Source of the DNA: Methanosarcina horonobensis HB-1 = JCM 15518
GTDB lineage: Archaea > Halobacteriota > Methanosarcinia > Methanosarcinales > Methanosarcinaceae
DNA length: 64,000 nucleotides
Reading direction: 5' to 3'
Assembly: GCF_000970285.1 (NCBI RefSeq)
Contig: NZ_CP009516.1
Location: 4,133,036-4,197,035 of the forward strand
Positions 26,713 through 35,879 of this stretch are shown here, in pieces (the first letter of the stretch is position 1; each line of letters opens with the position of its first letter). The notes below the pieces were generated by a model that was not told where the DNA came from, ran no database searches, and saw only the letters and a list, made by a program, of their open reading frames with translations. Position numbers and translations under genes: made by a program.

Positions 26713-28053
26713 TGACTAACTAAAAACGACTATTTCCTATTAAAATCTTAAATTAAGTTTTCTAGCCTAATACTTATGAACCATTTTGGGCTCGGAATTC
26801 CATTCAGAATTAGCCGCACTCTTAAAAAATCGCTTAAAACTGTTCTTGAGAGACTTTGATATCTATTTTTATCTAATACATTGTAATGATACTGGCAGGA
26901 ATATCATCTCAAAAACCTGCAGTTTGTCCTCAGTTTTACATTAAAGAGTCGTTCTCATTGACTATTTTCTAACTTCATTTCTCCATTATTTCCGGGCTTA
27001 TTTTAAAACTAAATTTCTACGAGTTTATAAGAATTTAATTGATTAAAAGCATATTTTTTGAGAATTGTTTTTTGTTTTGGATTTTGAAGGTTAAAAAGAT
27101 GTGAACACAAAAATATGAAAACTAAATTTTCAAAGATATGTAAAGAGATTAGAACGATAAAAAAGAGTGACATAAAAATACTGCATATTGGTTTTGTTGT
27201 TAGGTCCAAAAAGCCAGTTTTAGGTATAAACACTTTAGAGAAAGAAAAAGCTAGATCGTAATAAACAGGACAATAGAGAATTGTCAGTAGAGTTATATTA
27301 TAACTTCATTTTTATACTAATAAATTTTATTTTAGGAATATAATATCTTCCAGATATAAACAATGTAAAAATATAAATAGTACTGTGTAAATAAAGTAAG
27401 TCAACAGAATAATGGCGTTGAATTATAAGTTAAAAGTTTTACATCAATACGTTAAATCAGGCAGAAACAGAAAAGTCTTCACTGCCTAGAATCCAACTTG
27501 GATATTAATTTGGGGATTTTAAGGGGAAATTATGTAAAATTTGAAATTATATTGGATATACGTGACTTTAGATTCTTAATATTCAACTAAATAAATAAAA
27601 AGTAATTATAATAATAATTCTTTAACGAAAATCCCTATCCAGGGAGTTTAAATTAACGTGTTTCATAAAAAGATTTACAGAAAAATGTTAAATAGAATGG
27701 TATATTATCGTATACTCTCCTTCAGTAACAGTACAAACCGATTAATCCAATATGAAAAATAGAAAAATTATAAAATTGATTTTAGAAAAATATTCTTTGA
27801 AGATCAAAAAGCAGATTGTTGGTCATTTAAAGACTAAGTATCAATATAAATCGTGAGTTTTGATTAATAAAGCTAAAGTCAATGAAACAGTCACTAACAA
27901 ATTTAGCTTTACGAACAAATTAAGATTAAAATAAAAGCCTAAAAACATTCATAAAAAAATAAATATCATGAGTCATTAACATAAGAAAAAACGTAATATA
28001 TTAGACTCAAAACTTGCTTAGGCTCACAGTTTTAAAGGCAAAAAACTTTAATT
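26713..28053. other. Long AT-rich intergenic region, no gene recognised
   Basis: About 1.3 kb with very low GC. Short frames in it (for example 27009-27233 minus) are rich in F, I, L and K as expected from composition and show no domain. There is room for small RNAs, but I could not find a known one. Possible TATA-like elements are too frequent to be informative. Confidence 0.5.
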
Positions 28054-28104
28054 AAACCCTAAAAATCTAAAAAACCCTAAGAAACCCTAAATTAAACCCT
28101 AAAA
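28054..28104. repeat. Degenerate AAACCCTAA repeats upstream of DUF1699 gene
   Basis: AAACCCTAA or AACCCTAA occurs four times between 28054 and 28104 with A-rich spacers, and CAAACTCTAAAAAACC follows. They lie 40-90 bp before the start codon of the DUF1699 gene, in what would be its leader or promoter. The origin is unknown; the likeness to telomere repeats is probably chance. Confidence 0.65.
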
Positions 28105-28140
28105 CAAACTCTAAAAAACCTGGAAAGAACGGTGATAAAA

Positions 28141-28536
28141 ATGAAAATTAGAGTTGTAAGCTCAAAAGAAGAAATTGACACTTTAAAACTCAATGAGGAA
28201 ATTGTCCATCTCGCATTCAGACCATCTAACAAGGACATTTTCAAGCTCATTCTGAAGTGTCCAGAGGTGAAAGCGATCCACATCCCGAGCTCATACAAGA
28301 GAACGATTTCCAGTTCTGCACAGATGTATCTTTCTATGCAGAACATTGCTCTGCTTGAAGGTGATGTGTGGGGACACAGAAAAGACATTAACGAATATTC
28401 CGAAGTATCCGAGCATGTGTTTGATCGCATAAAGGAACTGAAAGATGAAGGGCTTTCCGATGAAGACACCATCGAAAGACTTGTAAGGGAAACAAGACTC
28501 AGCCCTGACTTTGTGACCTTTATCATATCAAACTAA
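28141..28536 (+). CDS. DUF1699 family protein
   Basis: The 131-residue protein starts at ATG 28141 (MKIRVVSSKEEIDTL) with GGTGA before it; the GTG nine bases earlier would overlap that site. The sequence AFRPSNKDIFKLILKCPEV, KAIHIPSSYKRTIS and QNIALLEGDVWGHRKDINEY fits DUF1699, a small family that I know from Methanosarcinales only. The function is unknown. It is a monocistronic gene flanked by long AT-rich spacers. Confidence 0.82.
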   Translation: MKIRVVSSKEEIDTLKLNEEIVHLAFRPSNKDIFKLILKCPEVKAIHIPSSYKRTISSSAQMYLSMQNIALLEGDVWGHRKDINEYSEVSEHVFDRIKELKDEGLSDEDTIERLVRETRLSPDFVTFIISN

Positions 28537-29040
28537 AGTGGATTTTTAAATTTAAAACGGATTCTCGAATTAGCCGGTCAAAGTCATGATCGGCATTCAT
28601 TTTTTCTGCAGAATCTCTGCTTAAACTTTTTTATATCTCAAGTGTATGTACTGAAATAAACTTCGTAAGTATTAATCTATTCAGAAATATTTATTAGAAA
28701 AGATGTTCTAGAAACTGATGAATTTAAGAATGCCAGTTATCAGTAGGTTTATAGAGGAAAATATCTTCAGAAGCCTCATACAGGAGCTTTTATTCTCTCT
28801 GCCTCAGACTGCTTATCCGAATGTTATTTAGGCTTATCTGCCTTAATTTATCATATATCAATCAGTTGTATCCTTTACCTGCGCTCTTACTCTTCCCATA
28901 GGCTTACTCTTAGACCGTATTCCGTACCACCTGATATTAACACTTATGATCCAAAAAACATAAATGAGTCAAGAGAATAAACCTGCTTATAGTTCTTATA
29001 ATTTAACTAAAAAATAGAGTAAATAGAGAAAAATAGGAGA
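28537..29040. other. Intergenic region, no gene seen
   Basis: A 504-bp AT-rich spacer. TTAAACTTTTTTATATCTC near 28620 is TATA-like. I see no ORF with coding character and no recognised RNA. Confidence 0.5.
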
Positions 29041-29553
29041 ATGGATCTAGTGACCGAATTCGAACGTGTGCTTGTAAACTCTTTTAACTCATATATTGAA
29101 GAAAAAGGCATAAGAGCCATCTCCTACCGGCTTAAGCAACACAGGTTTACCGCTCAGTTCCTTGACGTGCTTGTAGATTCTCTTGACCCTGACCTTTATC
29201 TCGGGATAGAATGCAAAAGTATCTCCGTGGATAAAGGAGCAACTGCGCTTTATTTTTCCCAACATTTTACTGTAGATAAAAAGGGTGTCCACCAGATAGA
29301 TAGGATTTCAGATTACCTTAATAAATCTGGAAGAAGAGGATTCCTGGCAGTGGAACTTCGCCTCGGGATGGGACACGGTAGGGAAGCATATATGGTTCCC
29401 TGGGAAGAACTGGAGAAGAATTATCATACAGAAAGTCTCAAGCTCACAGTACAGGAGATCCGAAATTTTCCGGAAATAAAAAGGGACGGAAAAGATTACA
29501 TAATAAACCCGAAAGAATGGGGAAGTAAAAACCACTGGGAAAAAGACAGTTAA
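29041..29553 (+). CDS. PD-(D/E)XK nuclease-like protein upstream of RecJ-like gene
   Basis: A 170-residue protein with the motif pattern of Holliday-junction-resolvase-like endonucleases: D42 in QFLDVLVDS and E57-x-K59 in LGIECKSI, after an N-terminal helix with E7. It would cut or bind structured DNA, but the family is not certain. It lies 32 bp before the DHH phosphoesterase gene on the same strand, so a DNA repair role alongside that nuclease is a reasonable inference. No ribosome site better than TAGGAG is seen, five bases upstream of the ATG. Confidence 0.65.
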   Translation: MDLVTEFERVLVNSFNSYIEEKGIRAISYRLKQHRFTAQFLDVLVDSLDPDLYLGIECKSISVDKGATALYFSQHFTVDKKGVHQIDRISDYLNKSGRRGFLAVELRLGMGHGREAYMVPWEELEKNYHTESLKLTVQEIRNFPEIKRDGKDYIINPKEWGSKNHWEKDS

Positions 29554-29585
29554 ACTGAAGCTTGCAGAGAATCTCGGAGAAACTA

Positions 29586-30986
29586 ATGACTGAAATAATA
29601 AAAACATTCAGAAAAGAAGCAGGCAGATGTGCCGAAGAGATCAAGAAACACAGATCTGTACAAGTAGTATCTCATATTGATGCAGACGGACTGACTTCTG
29701 CAGGGATTATCTGCACAGCTCTTGAAAGGGGAAATTTTGAATATACAACCCGCTTTGTAAAGCAACTCGACGAAAAAGCCCTTGACACCATTGCAGATGA
29801 GAACCATGAACTTGTGGTCTTTACGGATCTCGGAAGCGGAATGTGCGAACATATAAAATCCCGCGGGATTAATGCCGTAATCTCGGATCATCACCAGCCT
29901 CAGGGAACTCTGGAGTTCCATCTCAATCCTCATCTTTTTGGGGCAAACGGTTCTTACGAACTTAGCGGTTCGGGAAGCACTTATCTTCTTGCTTCTGCCC
30001 TTGGAAAAAACCGAGACCTCTCCTCGCTTGCCATAGTAGGCGCTATCGGAGACATGCAGCACCTTAAAATGGGACAGCTTGTAGGGATTAACAGGGAAAT
30101 TCTGGAGGAAGGTGTAAAGGGAGGGAACCTCGAGTTCAAAAAAGATCTGACCCTGTTTGGAAAGCAGACACGTCCTATTTATAAACTTCTTCAATATTCA
30201 TCCGACCCTTACCTTCCAGGACTTACCGGAGACGAAGAAGCTTGCATAAATTTTCTTCACTCCCTGAATATTCGCTTCAGCCAGGATGAACGCTGGAGGC
30301 GCTGGATAGATCTTGAAATGTCGGATAAGCAGAAAATTATCTCAGGACTTTTCCAGTACTGCCTTAAATCGGGGATACCCTCATACAGAATTGAGCGCCT
30401 GATAGGTGAGGTGTATGTTCTTCTCAATGAAAGAGAAGGAACGGAAATGAGAGACGCCTCGGAGTTCTCCACTCTTCTCAATGCTACTGCCAGGTATGAT
30501 CATGCCGATATAGGGCTTTCAGTCTGCATGGGGGACAGGGAAAATGCCTACGAAGACGCCAGAAAGCTGCTTGCCGAACACAGGCAGAACCTTGTTAACG
30601 GGCTTATGTATGTAAAAGAGAATGGGGTTATTCAGCTCGAAAACATCCAGTACTTTGATGCAGGTTCACAGATAAAGGAGACCATTGTGGGAATAATTGC
30701 AGGCATGAGTTCCACGATAGTTGAAAACCGAAACCTTCCGATTATTGCCTTTGCAAAAACAGATGGCGGGGTTAAGGTCTCAGCAAGAGGGACACAGGAC
30801 CTCATCCGCAGAGGGGTAAACCTATCTGAAGCAATGTCAACTGTTTCTGCAGAAGTCGGAGGCGCAGGCGGCGGACATGATATTGCTGCTGGGGCAACTA
30901 TCCCTGAAAATGCAAAAGAAGAGTTTGCTCGAAAACTTGATTTTTTCATAGGGGAACAGCTTCGACGAAAAGCGAATTCAGGATAA
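29586..30986 (+). CDS. Archaeal RecJ-like single-strand exonuclease (DHH/DHHA1)
   Basis: A 466-residue protein with start ATG 29586 (MTEIIKTFRKEAG). DHH-family motifs are in order: VSHIDADGLTSAG, VFTDLGSGM, ISDHHQP, GAIGDMQH, and the C-terminal DHHA1 motif VGGAGGGHDIAAGATIP. Archaeal RecJ homologues (including the GINS-associated nuclease group) are Mn-dependent exonucleases acting on single-stranded DNA or RNA at forks and in repair. Methanosarcina has several homologues, so the exact paralogue cannot be assigned. Probably co-transcribed with the preceding nuclease-like gene. Confidence 0.88.
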   Translation: MTEIIKTFRKEAGRCAEEIKKHRSVQVVSHIDADGLTSAGIICTALERGNFEYTTRFVKQLDEKALDTIADENHELVVFTDLGSGMCEHIKSRGINAVISDHHQPQGTLEFHLNPHLFGANGSYELSGSGSTYLLASALGKNRDLSSLAIVGAIGDMQHLKMGQLVGINREILEEGVKGGNLEFKKDLTLFGKQTRPIYKLLQYSSDPYLPGLTGDEEACINFLHSLNIRFSQDERWRRWIDLEMSDKQKIISGLFQYCLKSGIPSYRIERLIGEVYVLLNEREGTEMRDASEFSTLLNATARYDHADIGLSVCMGDRENAYEDARKLLAEHRQNLVNGLMYVKENGVIQLENIQYFDAGSQIKETIVGIIAGMSSTIVENRNLPIIAFAKTDGGVKVSARGTQDLIRRGVNLSEAMSTVSAEVGGAGGGHDIAAGATIPENAKEEFARKLDFFIGEQLRRKANSG

Positions 30987-31108
30987 GGGGATGCTCCGAA
31001 AAATCGAATTCCGCAAATCGAATTCCACAAAAAGCAATTCGATCATGGTATAGCTTTGTAACAAAGCTGGAATATAAATTATCGTGGTTCTATCATAGTT
31101 ATTTGACG

Positions 31109-31198
31109 TCTGCTGAACGCAGGGAAGAGCCTGGAGACTTGCTCTCTAAAGAGAAGGATGAACTAGGAAGCCCGTCACTTCAGTGGCGAGTAGTTCAC
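31109..31198 (+). mobile_element. Remnant of an IS200/IS605-group (IS1341-type) element: TnpB tail and right end
   Basis: One frame reads SAERREEPGDLLSKEKDELG followed by SPSLQWRVVH, a pattern typical of TnpB C-termini in archaeal IS1341-type elements. The DNA GAACTAGGAAGCCCG, hairpin CGTCAC-TTCA-GTGGCG and GTAGTTCAC match the usual right-end structure, which also forms the 3' scaffold of the TnpB guide (omega) RNA. No tnpB body or left end is present. A separate hairpin AGCTTTGTAACAAAGCT lies near 31053. Reading is from memory of such elements. Confidence 0.65.
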
Positions 31199-31243
31199 GG
31201 GCTTCACCAGATCTTTCTATATTAAGGTTTTAGGCCAAATTTC

Positions 31244-32116
31244 TCAGACAAGATCTTCAATCCGGCTCATTTCCTTAAAGGAAATTAACCTCGACATTGC
31301 ACTTGTGTCTATGGGGATTCCATACTCCTGCACAACAGCCATCGGATTTGTTCCTCCAATGACAACTATTCCGAGATGGTCTCTCTCAATAGGGACGTCC
31401 AGAACCCTTGTATTCGGTTCTCCCACTTCCAGAATTCCGCTGAAGCCTGCGTCCAGAAGATCGGAAAGGTTGCTCTCAATCTCGTCTCTTGCAACCATGG
31501 GAGCTTCCCTCAGATTTGCAAGAACCTTACCGGAACCTGTTCTGAGCATTTCAGATACTGAAGTAATCCCCTGAGACATCAGGATTTCAAGGGGATCTAC
31601 AGTTGTACTCACATATGTAAGCACGTCAGTGAAGCGTACAGGAATTCCATTCCGTATCTGGACAACCCCACCAAGCTTCGGATTTACGGGAATTCCTGCT
31701 TTTAGCAGTACACCGTCAATAGTTATGCTGCATACGGTCCCGATTCCTACCTTTCCCTTCTCAATGGTCATGTTTCCTATTGATTCCCCTTCGGAAATTA
31801 CTTTCACATATGGGGTCACGGAAAGTCCGCTTGAGATGACCATCTTGAAGATGCCGAGTACATCGTCCAGATCTTTTTTATCTATAAGCGAGAGATTAAG
31901 AATGACGTCTCCATCCATTTTCTTTGGATTAAATGTGGTTCTGTACATGAGATCTCGGATTCTGGATGATGTAAATTGAACACGGTATCCATTTTTTTGC
32001 ATTTCAACCCTCCAGTAATTGAAAGTATTTGTACCTATTATAAGTTGTGTATTATTGTGAAGAAAAATATCCTTTCGGCCGATAGTAACCCTCTGCCTGT
32101 AAGCCTTTGCCTTCAA
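31244..32116 (-). CDS. NrpR-domain (DUF128) transcription regulator, lacking a clear HTH
   Basis: A 290-residue protein covering about one NrpR regulatory domain. [21 protein letters not shown] is the typical domain start, then [37 protein letters not shown] and [20 protein letters not shown]. NrpR is the 2-oxoglutarate-responsive repressor of nitrogen genes in methanogens. Methanosarcina uses two partners, one with the DNA-binding domain and one without; this one has no recognisable winged helix in its first 45 residues, so it may be NrpRII-like. The start codon is uncertain; [10 protein letters not shown] at residue 39 is an alternative. Confidence 0.72.
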   Translation of the reverse strand: MKAKAYRQRVTIGRKDIFLHNNTQLIIGTNTFNYWRVEMQKNGYRVQFTSSRIRDLMYRTTFNPKKMDGDVILNLSLIDKKDLDDVLGIFKMVISSGLSVTPYVKVISEGESIGNMTIEKGKVGIGTVCSITIDGVLLKAGIPVNPKLGGVVQIRNGIPVRFTDVLTYVSTTVDPLEILMSQGITSVSEMLRTGSGKVLANLREAPMVARDEIESNLSDLLDAGFSGILEVGEPNTRVLDVPIERDHLGIVVIGGTNPMAVVQEYGIPIDTSAMSRLISFKEMSRIEDLV

Positions 32117-32234
32117 AAATCATAAAAGAAAAAGGTAAAATTAAAGTTTCTTAGAGGAGTCTTCGGGAAGAGATATTAGAATATGAAGTGTTAGAATATG
32201 AAGTCCTTATCCGTTATAAAAGTTCGGAGCCTTT

Positions 32235-32975
32235 TTAGAGCACTCCTGATAAGAAACTCATAAAGTCCTGCGGAGCAGTCAGGAATCTTAGCCTGTCCGC
32301 ACTGTGTATGAGTTCATACATATTTTCTCTGGAGTCAAGCCCGAATTCATCAGAGCTTAGAGGTGTAACGTAGCGAATGGACGGAATTTCTCTGTAAAGA
32401 GGATTTTTGGCAAAACCGTCTTTAAGAAGGAAATAGGCAGCTCCGGAAAGCCTTTTTACAGGCTCATAGACAGAAGAAAAATCCCTGCAAACCCAGTTTG
32501 CCATCTCAAGAGTCTTTTCCGAGGCATTTATTGTTACATGTCCATATCCGGGCGGGACAAGTACCACATCTCCTTTTTCAGCTTTGATAACTGCAACATC
32601 CAGAACAATGTCCTCTTCTCCAGGCTCTACCTTTTGCAGCAGGTAGGTGGCAGAACCTTCAAGCACCTGGTAAACTTCAGGATAGGATACATCTGTTCCC
32701 GGAACCTGCGGGTGGTAGTGGCCCACGGTTTTAGTGTATTCAGACCCTAGCATTCCGGGAGGGATTCTTGTGATGTCATATCTGAGGTAGTGGGATTTAA
32801 TGATCTCAAGATCAGAGTCACTTTTGGCAAGGTCCCTGAACATGTAATACATATCTCTATTTATCTCATCTGTCTTTTCAAACCATTCTCTATCAAACAC
32901 CACATCTTCCATATCATGGAGTTTTCTTACATCTGCCACAGTGACTTTGTCCCCGAACTTCAGTGTTACTTCCAT
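32235..32975 (-). CDS. pgi: Cupin-type glucose-6-phosphate isomerase
   Basis: The 246-residue protein starts at ATG 32975 (MEVTLKFGDKV), preceded by AAAGGGGA; the 20 codons upstream do not fit the family. The cupin metal-binding motif GHYHPQVPGTDVSYPEVYQV and the second motif VLVPPGYGHVTIN are those of archaeal phosphoglucose isomerases, which interconvert glucose-6-P and fructose-6-P with a bound metal. The family is about 190 residues; this one has an extra C-terminal 50 residues (PLSSDEFGLDSRENMYELIH). It would serve gluconeogenesis and glycogen or surface-sugar supply. Confidence 0.9.
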   Translation of the reverse strand: MEVTLKFGDKVTVADVRKLHDMEDVVFDREWFEKTDEINRDMYYMFRDLAKSDSDLEIIKSHYLRYDITRIPPGMLGSEYTKTVGHYHPQVPGTDVSYPEVYQVLEGSATYLLQKVEPGEEDIVLDVAVIKAEKGDVVLVPPGYGHVTINASEKTLEMANWVCRDFSSVYEPVKRLSGAAYFLLKDGFAKNPLYREIPSIRYVTPLSSDEFGLDSRENMYELIHSADRLRFLTAPQDFMSFLSGVL

Positions 32976-33186
32976 TGAATTCCCCTTTCTTTTAAGTATG
33001 CGGATAATCATCGATATCATACAGAGCCTGTTCAACTACACACATGATTCTGCCATAAAAGCTAACAGAAACCAGTAAGCCAAAATCCAGAACAGCAATA
33101 TAGATTCAGTTATTAACCGACACAATATATACCTGTTACTGACATTTCTACTTTTTGGCGAAACCCTTAAAGGAAAACCACACGTT

Positions 33187-33936
33187 TTACGTCTTCAGAG
33201 CCTTTTCAACCATTTTAGAATAAGTAAGTTCAATAATGGATTTCAGGTTTACTATATCCTCTCTGTTGTATTTAACAAGCAGGGCAAGAGCTTCCTCATC
33301 TCCTTTTTCATACTTCTTCCAGAGCCGAACCGCATCAAATCCATTCATGCCATCCGTATCCTCGCTTCTGCAAATTCCGAGCAATTTTTCGATGTTTTTG
33401 AGGCCTCCTCCATATCCTATACGTCTTAAAGGATACATCAGATCTATATGGAGCTGCTTGAACTCTATTTCGGGAAATTCGGATTTTATGAAAGGGACAT
33501 CAAAACGAGCTCCGTTAAAGGAAACAAGGAGCCTGTATTTTGAAAACTCCTCTATGATATCTTCAAGATTGATTCCCCTTACATACGTTTTGGTCTCATT
33601 CCCATTATAGATTCCAACAACAGTTATCTTATCCCTGCACGGGGAAAGTCCTGTGGTTTCGATATCAAAGAAAGCGACAGAGTCAGAAAATAGAGAATAG
33701 GCCCTCCAGTGTTCTGCAGAAGGGAGGCGTTGTGAAAAAAAGAAGCAATCTTTTGCGGCCAGATGTCTGGAAGATATCTTTATTCCTTCACATATTCTGG
33801 CTCTCTTGCTCGAAGGAATTGAAATCCTGCCTTCCATTTCAAGGAATTCGTCCCAGGTACGTATACCTGAGGCCCAGATTTTCTGTTCAAGCGCTTTTCC
33901 TACGCCCGGAATGTGAATATAAGTGTTCTTCAGCAT
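33187..33936 (-). CDS. RNase H-like 3'-5' exonuclease (YprB type)
   Basis: A 249-residue protein. An N-terminal helix-hairpin-helix-like part (NTYIHIPGVGKALEQKIWASG) is followed by a DEDD-type exonuclease: VAFFDIETTGLSP (D, E), LLVSFNGARFDVPFI (D), HIDLMYPLRRIGYGGGLKNIE and LVKYNREDIVNL (final D). The substrate is unknown; relatives are presumed to act in DNA or RNA repair. The GVG-type hairpin could contact DNA. Monocistronic. Confidence 0.85.
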   Translation of the reverse strand: MLKNTYIHIPGVGKALEQKIWASGIRTWDEFLEMEGRISIPSSKRARICEGIKISSRHLAAKDCFFFSQRLPSAEHWRAYSLFSDSVAFFDIETTGLSPCRDKITVVGIYNGNETKTYVRGINLEDIIEEFSKYRLLVSFNGARFDVPFIKSEFPEIEFKQLHIDLMYPLRRIGYGGGLKNIEKLLGICRSEDTDGMNGFDAVRLWKKYEKGDEEALALLVKYNREDIVNLKSIIELTYSKMVEKALKT

Positions 33937-34401
33937 TTTTCCCCTGAACCATTGGACGTGATCTTTAATAAAAATACTGCATAAGGGCTGAAAGTGATAT
34001 AGAACACATATAGTTATTTCAAGTGGCTATAAATCCAGAGTTAAAATACGGGAACAGAGAAATAGTTAGCTAAAAAGCTGTAAATCCAGGTCAATTATTT
34101 TTACATATTTTTAAGAGCCAGATCTGTCTTATAAAATCACTCATAGTTCATGCCAACAAGATTAATATATTTAACTATTAATAATATGAGGTACTCTTTA
34201 TCTCTGTGGGGGCAGAATATAAAAAGGGCTTATAGAATTTAACTTAATAAGATGGGGTAAAAAACAAGTTAAGAGTTCTAGAATGCCAAAAAAATAAATA
34301 TTAAGATATAGTTACCACCAGACCTATTAGAAAAGAATCGATTTTTAGAGGCAGGATTTAAGGAATTCCTGCAGATAAATTTTGATACAGGTGTGCAAGT
34401 A
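33937..34401. other. Promoter region of malate dehydrogenase
   Basis: AGAATATAAAAAGG at 34214-34227 is a good TATA box on the plus strand, about 175 bp before mdh, giving a leader of roughly 150 nt. Another AT-rich stretch lies near 34160-34190. No gene is seen. Confidence 0.5.
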
Positions 34402-35325
34402 ATGGCTAAAATTTCCGTAATTGGTGCAGGAAATGTAGGTGCGACCACAGTCCAGCGGCTGGCCGAACTGGAAATTGGCGAAGTTGTCATGACAGATATC
34501 GTGGAAGGCCTACCACAGGGAAAAGCTCTCGACCTTATGCAGGCAGGAGCAATTAATGGTTATGATACCAGGGTAACAGGTACTAACGACTATGCGGATA
34601 TTGCAGGCTCGGACCTGATAATTATTACAGCAGGGATTGCCAGAAAGCCCGGAATGACCAGGGAAGATCTTATCAAAACCAATTCAAAAATAATAGGAGA
34701 TGTAGCAAGAAATATTGCGAAATATGCTCCGAACTCTATTGTTATGAATGTCACAAATCCGCTTGACATTATAACATATGTAGCTATGAAGGCAACTGGC
34801 TTTGAGCCAAAAAGGGTCTTCGGAATGAGTGGAGTTCTTGATGCCGGTCGTTTTGCAAGCTTCATAGCAGAGGAACTGAAGTGTTCGAAAAAGGATGTTG
34901 AGGCAATGGTCATAGGAGGTCATGGAGATCTTATGGTACCGCTTCCCCAGTATACCACAGTCTCGGGAATTCCACTTCCGGAACTGCTTCCGGACAGGAC
35001 AATTGACAGGCTTGTTGAAAGAACGGTAAACGGAGGAGCCGAAATAGTGGAACTTCTCAAGCAGGGAAGTGCTTTTTATGCACCTTCCTCAGCTATTGTG
35101 CGCATGGCAGAAGCCGTGATAAAGGATTCGAAGCGGATAATTCCTGCATCTGCATATCTTGAAGGGCAGTACGGGCAGGAAGGGATTTACTTCGGAGTAC
35201 CGGTAAAACTGGGAGCAGCTGGAATAGAAGAAATTATTGAACTTAAACTTGAAAAAAGCCAGTTCGAGATACTCAGAAAGTCCTCAGAAACCATCCGGAG
35301 AGGAATTTCACAGCTGGGTTTATAA
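34402..35325 (+). CDS. mdh: Malate dehydrogenase (LDH-like)
   Basis: A 307-residue enzyme with ATG 34402, preceded by AGGTG. Rossmann motif ISVIGAGNVGATTVQRLAE, catalytic loop GIARKPGMTREDL (substrate arginines), VTNPLDIITYVAMKATGF and the catalytic histidine in VIGGHGDLMVP. MD at the end of beta-2 (VMTDIVEG) gives an aspartate that favours NAD(H) over NADP(H). Arg at the 'GIARKPGM' discriminator position supports malate over lactate. It interconverts malate and oxaloacetate in the partial reductive TCA pathway of methanogens. Confidence 0.95.
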   Translation: MAKISVIGAGNVGATTVQRLAELEIGEVVMTDIVEGLPQGKALDLMQAGAINGYDTRVTGTNDYADIAGSDLIIITAGIARKPGMTREDLIKTNSKIIGDVARNIAKYAPNSIVMNVTNPLDIITYVAMKATGFEPKRVFGMSGVLDAGRFASFIAEELKCSKKDVEAMVIGGHGDLMVPLPQYTTVSGIPLPELLPDRTIDRLVERTVNGGAEIVELLKQGSAFYAPSSAIVRMAEAVIKDSKRIIPASAYLEGQYGQEGIYFGVPVKLGAAGIEEIIELKLEKSQFEILRKSSETIRRGISQLGL

Positions 35326-35601
35326 AAAAAGAGCCTGAAGAAACGCAGACAAATCAGAGATTAAAGGCAAGTACTAATAAAAAACAGGCTTCTGTTAACT
35401 GGCTGATCTCAAAACTCAACGGAAAAAATTCTTTTTTTCTGGCTGATTAGAGTAAATCTGGAAAATATGTTTTTTGTCGACAGGAGAGCTCGGTAAAACT
35501 GTAAGATATATAAGTATGTTTTTCATATAAGGTAGAGGAAGAAATTTAAATAAATTTAGGATGCATAGATAACTTAAAGTAATTAGCATAGCAGGGATAT
35601 A

Positions 35602-35859
35602 ATGCGCGCAGAACTCACATCACTCTTTGGCCTAAACATATACACAAATAATGGTGTTTATGTAGGGAAGTTGCAGGACCTTGTAATTGATGTAGAGGAA
35701 CAGAAAGTAACAGGGCTTGCTGTTTCTGATATAAACAGGGAGCTTTTTGACCTTAGCAGCAGAGGTATCATCATTCCCTACCGGTGGGTTATAACCGCAG
35801 CAGATATTATTATAATTAGAGACGTAATCCAGAGATACAAAAAGAGAAAAGAAGACTGA
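35602..35859 (+). CDS. PRC-barrel domain protein
   Basis: An 85-residue protein consisting of one PRC-barrel: MRAELTSLFGLNIYTNNGVYVG, DLVIDVEEQKVTGLAV, GIIIPYRWVITAADIIII. Such single-domain archaeal proteins are thought to take part in RNA processing or, in some cases, cell division. It lies 20 bp upstream of thg1 on the same strand, so the two may form an operon with tyrS. No catalytic residues are expected. Confidence 0.88.
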   Translation: MRAELTSLFGLNIYTNNGVYVGKLQDLVIDVEEQKVTGLAVSDINRELFDLSSRGIIIPYRWVITAADIIIIRDVIQRYKKRKED

Positions 35860-35879
35860 ACGGTCTTTTGAAAAAGTAT

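Noticed and set aside
27009-27233. 74-codon minus-strand frame in the AT-rich spacer after elp3
   Set aside because: Mostly F, I, L, K as expected from base composition, with no Shine-Dalgarno and no recognised motif.
28054-28104. Telomere-like CCCTAAA repeats as a chromosome end
   Set aside because: Only four degenerate units in an A-rich leader; the window continues with normal genes on both sides and archaeal chromosomes are circular.
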